From Candidatus Spyradosoma merdigallinarum (GTDB taxonomy: Bacteria > Verrucomicrobiota > Verrucomicrobiia > Opitutales > UBA953): a stretch of 6,382 nt of DNA. Below the pieces are notes generated by a model. That model was not told the DNA's origin. It made no database searches and was given only the letters and a program-made list of their open reading frames with translations. Positions 5,448 to 6,382 of this stretch are shown here, one piece after another; the first letter of the stretch is position 1, and every line of letters starts with the position of its first letter. The stretch lies in assembly GCA_018713755.1 (NCBI GenBank), contig DVOG01000085.1, forward strand, positions 1-6,382. The letters are read 5' to 3'. A program made the position numbers and the translations under genes.

Positions 5448-6382
5448 TCCCACTGGTTGTTCAGGTTTTCGGTTTTCACGTCGTTCATGTCGAAATTCCG
5501 CGTTTTGCATCCGCGGATCGGGCGCGCCTCGATCTGTTCGAATTCGACGACGTCCACCTGATTTTTTCCGACCTTGAGGAACGGAGCCGGGCAGAACAGA
5601 CGCAGCTGCGGACCGACGGGCCTGCCGTCGAGCGCTCGGCTCCAGTAGCGGCCGAGATTGTGCCCGTTGACGTAGAGCACGCCCTTGCCCCACTGCGACA
5701 TGTCCAGGAACGTGTCGCCGACTTCGGAAAGCTCGAACGTTCCGCGGAAATGCCCGCCGAGCGCACCCGCGTCGCGCGCGGATTTTTCCGCCGCGGCGAC
5801 GGAGGCTTCCGTGAGCGGCTTCGGCGCGACGACCCAGTTCCCGAGCGGCTTCCCGTCGAGCCGCACGGCGCCGACGATGCCCTTGCGGTCTTTTTCCATC
5901 GAACCGCCGCGGTTGTCGTAATTGATGTGCCCCATGCCCTCGACCATGATCTCAAGCGGCGTTCCCGCCTTTTCGCGCGCGGGAACGGAGACGGGAGCCT
6001 TTTTCATGCGGCGATCGACGGTCGCGATCAGCTTGCCGTCAAGATAGACGTGCGCGTAATCGTGAATGCCGTCGAAGTCCAGCGTTCCCGCGGGACCGGC
6101 GGGAACGGTCGTGCGGTAGAACGCCAGTCCCTGATTCTGTCCGAACGCCTCGAAATACGGCGCGGTCTTGAATTTTTTCCCGTTTCCGAGCGGCTGAAGG
6201 CCGTCGCGCAGATTCGCGAAAAATTCCGGCGTGAAATCGGCGATTTCGACGACGGGAATCGGCGCGGGAATGGGCGGGAGCTCTTCCTTGCCTTTGAGCG
6301 CGTCGGCGATGATTTGACGATACTGGTGATATTCCTTGGTCGGGCGCCCCTGTTCGTCGATCGGCGAGCCGTAGTCGTAGCT
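5444..6382 (-). CDS. Beta-galactosidase, glycoside hydrolase family 35 (C-terminal part)
   Basis: The frame is open from the window edge to the TGA at 5446-5444, giving the last 312 residues; the catalytic TIM barrel lies mostly outside. The fragment opens with SYDYGSPIDEQGRPTKEYHQ, the typical end of the GH35 barrel. A linker rich in Pro follows, then jelly-roll domains: FYRTTVPAG and DGIHDYAHVYLDGKLI, GMGHINYDN (149-157), and the late domain GKGVLYVNGHNLGRYW (232-247) with GPQLRLFCPAPFL, all standard in this family. The final residues after VVEFEQIE form a short extra tail. The enzyme hydrolyses terminal beta-galactosides; export cannot be judged because the N-terminus is missing. Two places read VPA...AGT, each encoded by an inverted pair of the dispersed GCGGGAACG motif. 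The gene overlaps the start of hemE by four bases. Confidence 0.92.
   Translation of the reverse strand, partial: SYDYGSPIDEQGRPTKEYHQYRQIIADALKGKEELPPIPAPIPVVEIADFTPEFFANLRDGLQPLGNGKKFKTAPYFEAFGQNQGLAFYRTTVPAGPAGTLDFDGIHDYAHVYLDGKLIATVDRRMKKAPVSVPAREKAGTPLEIMVEGMGHINYDNRGGSMEKDRKGIVGAVRLDGKPLGNWVVAPKPLTEASVAAAEKSARDAGALGGHFRGTFELSEVGDTFLDMSQWGKGVLYVNGHNLGRYWSRALDGRPVGPQLRLFCPAPFLKVGKNQVDVVEFEQIEARPIRGCKTRNFDMNDVKTENLNNQWD

Larger units (their letters stand above)
813..6107. repeat. Dispersed octamer CGGGAACG (mostly GCGGGAACG), 23 exact copies
   Basis: Copies reading CGGGAACG on the plus strand start at 831, 963, 1492, 1698, 3130, 3544, 3656, 4107, 4537, 4727, 5090, 5201, 5381, 5980 and 6100. 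Copies reading CGTTCCCG start at 813, 3060, 3150, 3948, 4324, 4371, 5960 and 6083. A one-base variant sits at 4113. Sixteen of these 24 extend to GCGGGAACG. My rough expectation at about 62% GC is below one octamer on both strands. None occurs in 1-812. Function is unknown; a DNA-uptake-like signature is one hypothesis. Confidence 0.9.

Noticed and set aside
4290..5561. Plus-strand open frame of 423 codons opposite hemE
   Set aside because: It is Arg-rich with no recognisable motif and lies opposite a very well supported HemE.
5444..6007. A separate 187-residue gene starting at the ATG at 6007
   Set aside because: The frame continues unbroken to the window edge with GH35 sequence, so this ATG is an internal methionine.
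813..6107. The recurring octamer as a CRISPR array
   Set aside because: The copies are only 8-9 bases, irregularly spaced, in both orientations and mostly inside genes.

Overview
This window comes from a GC-rich bacterial chromosome. All five recognisable genes lie on the minus strand, so transcription runs from right to left. Gene content and style (SGLT-type sugar symporter, GH35 beta-galactosidase, weak Shine-Dalgarno sequences) would fit a glycan-degrading member of the Planctomycetes-Verrucomicrobia-Lentisphaerae group. That placement is inference only, because the window holds no phylogenetic marker strong enough to settle it.

Layout in transcription order. (1) 6382-5444: the C-terminal 312 residues of a GH35 beta-galactosidase. 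(2) 5447-4410: hemE, uroporphyrinogen decarboxylase, which appears to start on a TTG that overlaps the GH35 stop codon. (3) 4284-3178: pyrD, a membrane-type (class 2) dihydroorotate dehydrogenase with Cys in place of the usual catalytic Ser, followed by a strong terminator. (4) 3018-865: an SGLT-like Na+/sugar symporter with an insertion of about 100 residues, followed by two terminators in tandem. (5) About 535 bases without a convincing gene, holding a hairpin built from repeated 11-mers and an AT-rich perfect palindrome. (6) 329-1: the start of a small secreted protein with a signal peptide and a short beta-strand repeat resembling the DUF6150/septoil-knot family. It is distinctly more AT-rich than the other genes.

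The symporter and the beta-galactosidase would make a sensible pair: galactosides are hydrolysed and the released sugar is imported with sodium. hemE and pyrD are housekeeping genes between them, so a single functional operon is not proven.

The most striking signal is not a gene. The octamer CGGGAACG, usually inside GCGGGAACG, occurs 23 times on the two strands between 813 and 6107, where chance would give less than one. It sits in coding and non-coding DNA, and closely spaced inverted pairs of it form the stems of two of the terminators. Dispersal plus inverted pairs in terminators is the classic arrangement of the DNA uptake sequences of Neisseria and Pasteurellaceae, so this may be an undescribed genome-wide signature motif of that or a comparable kind.
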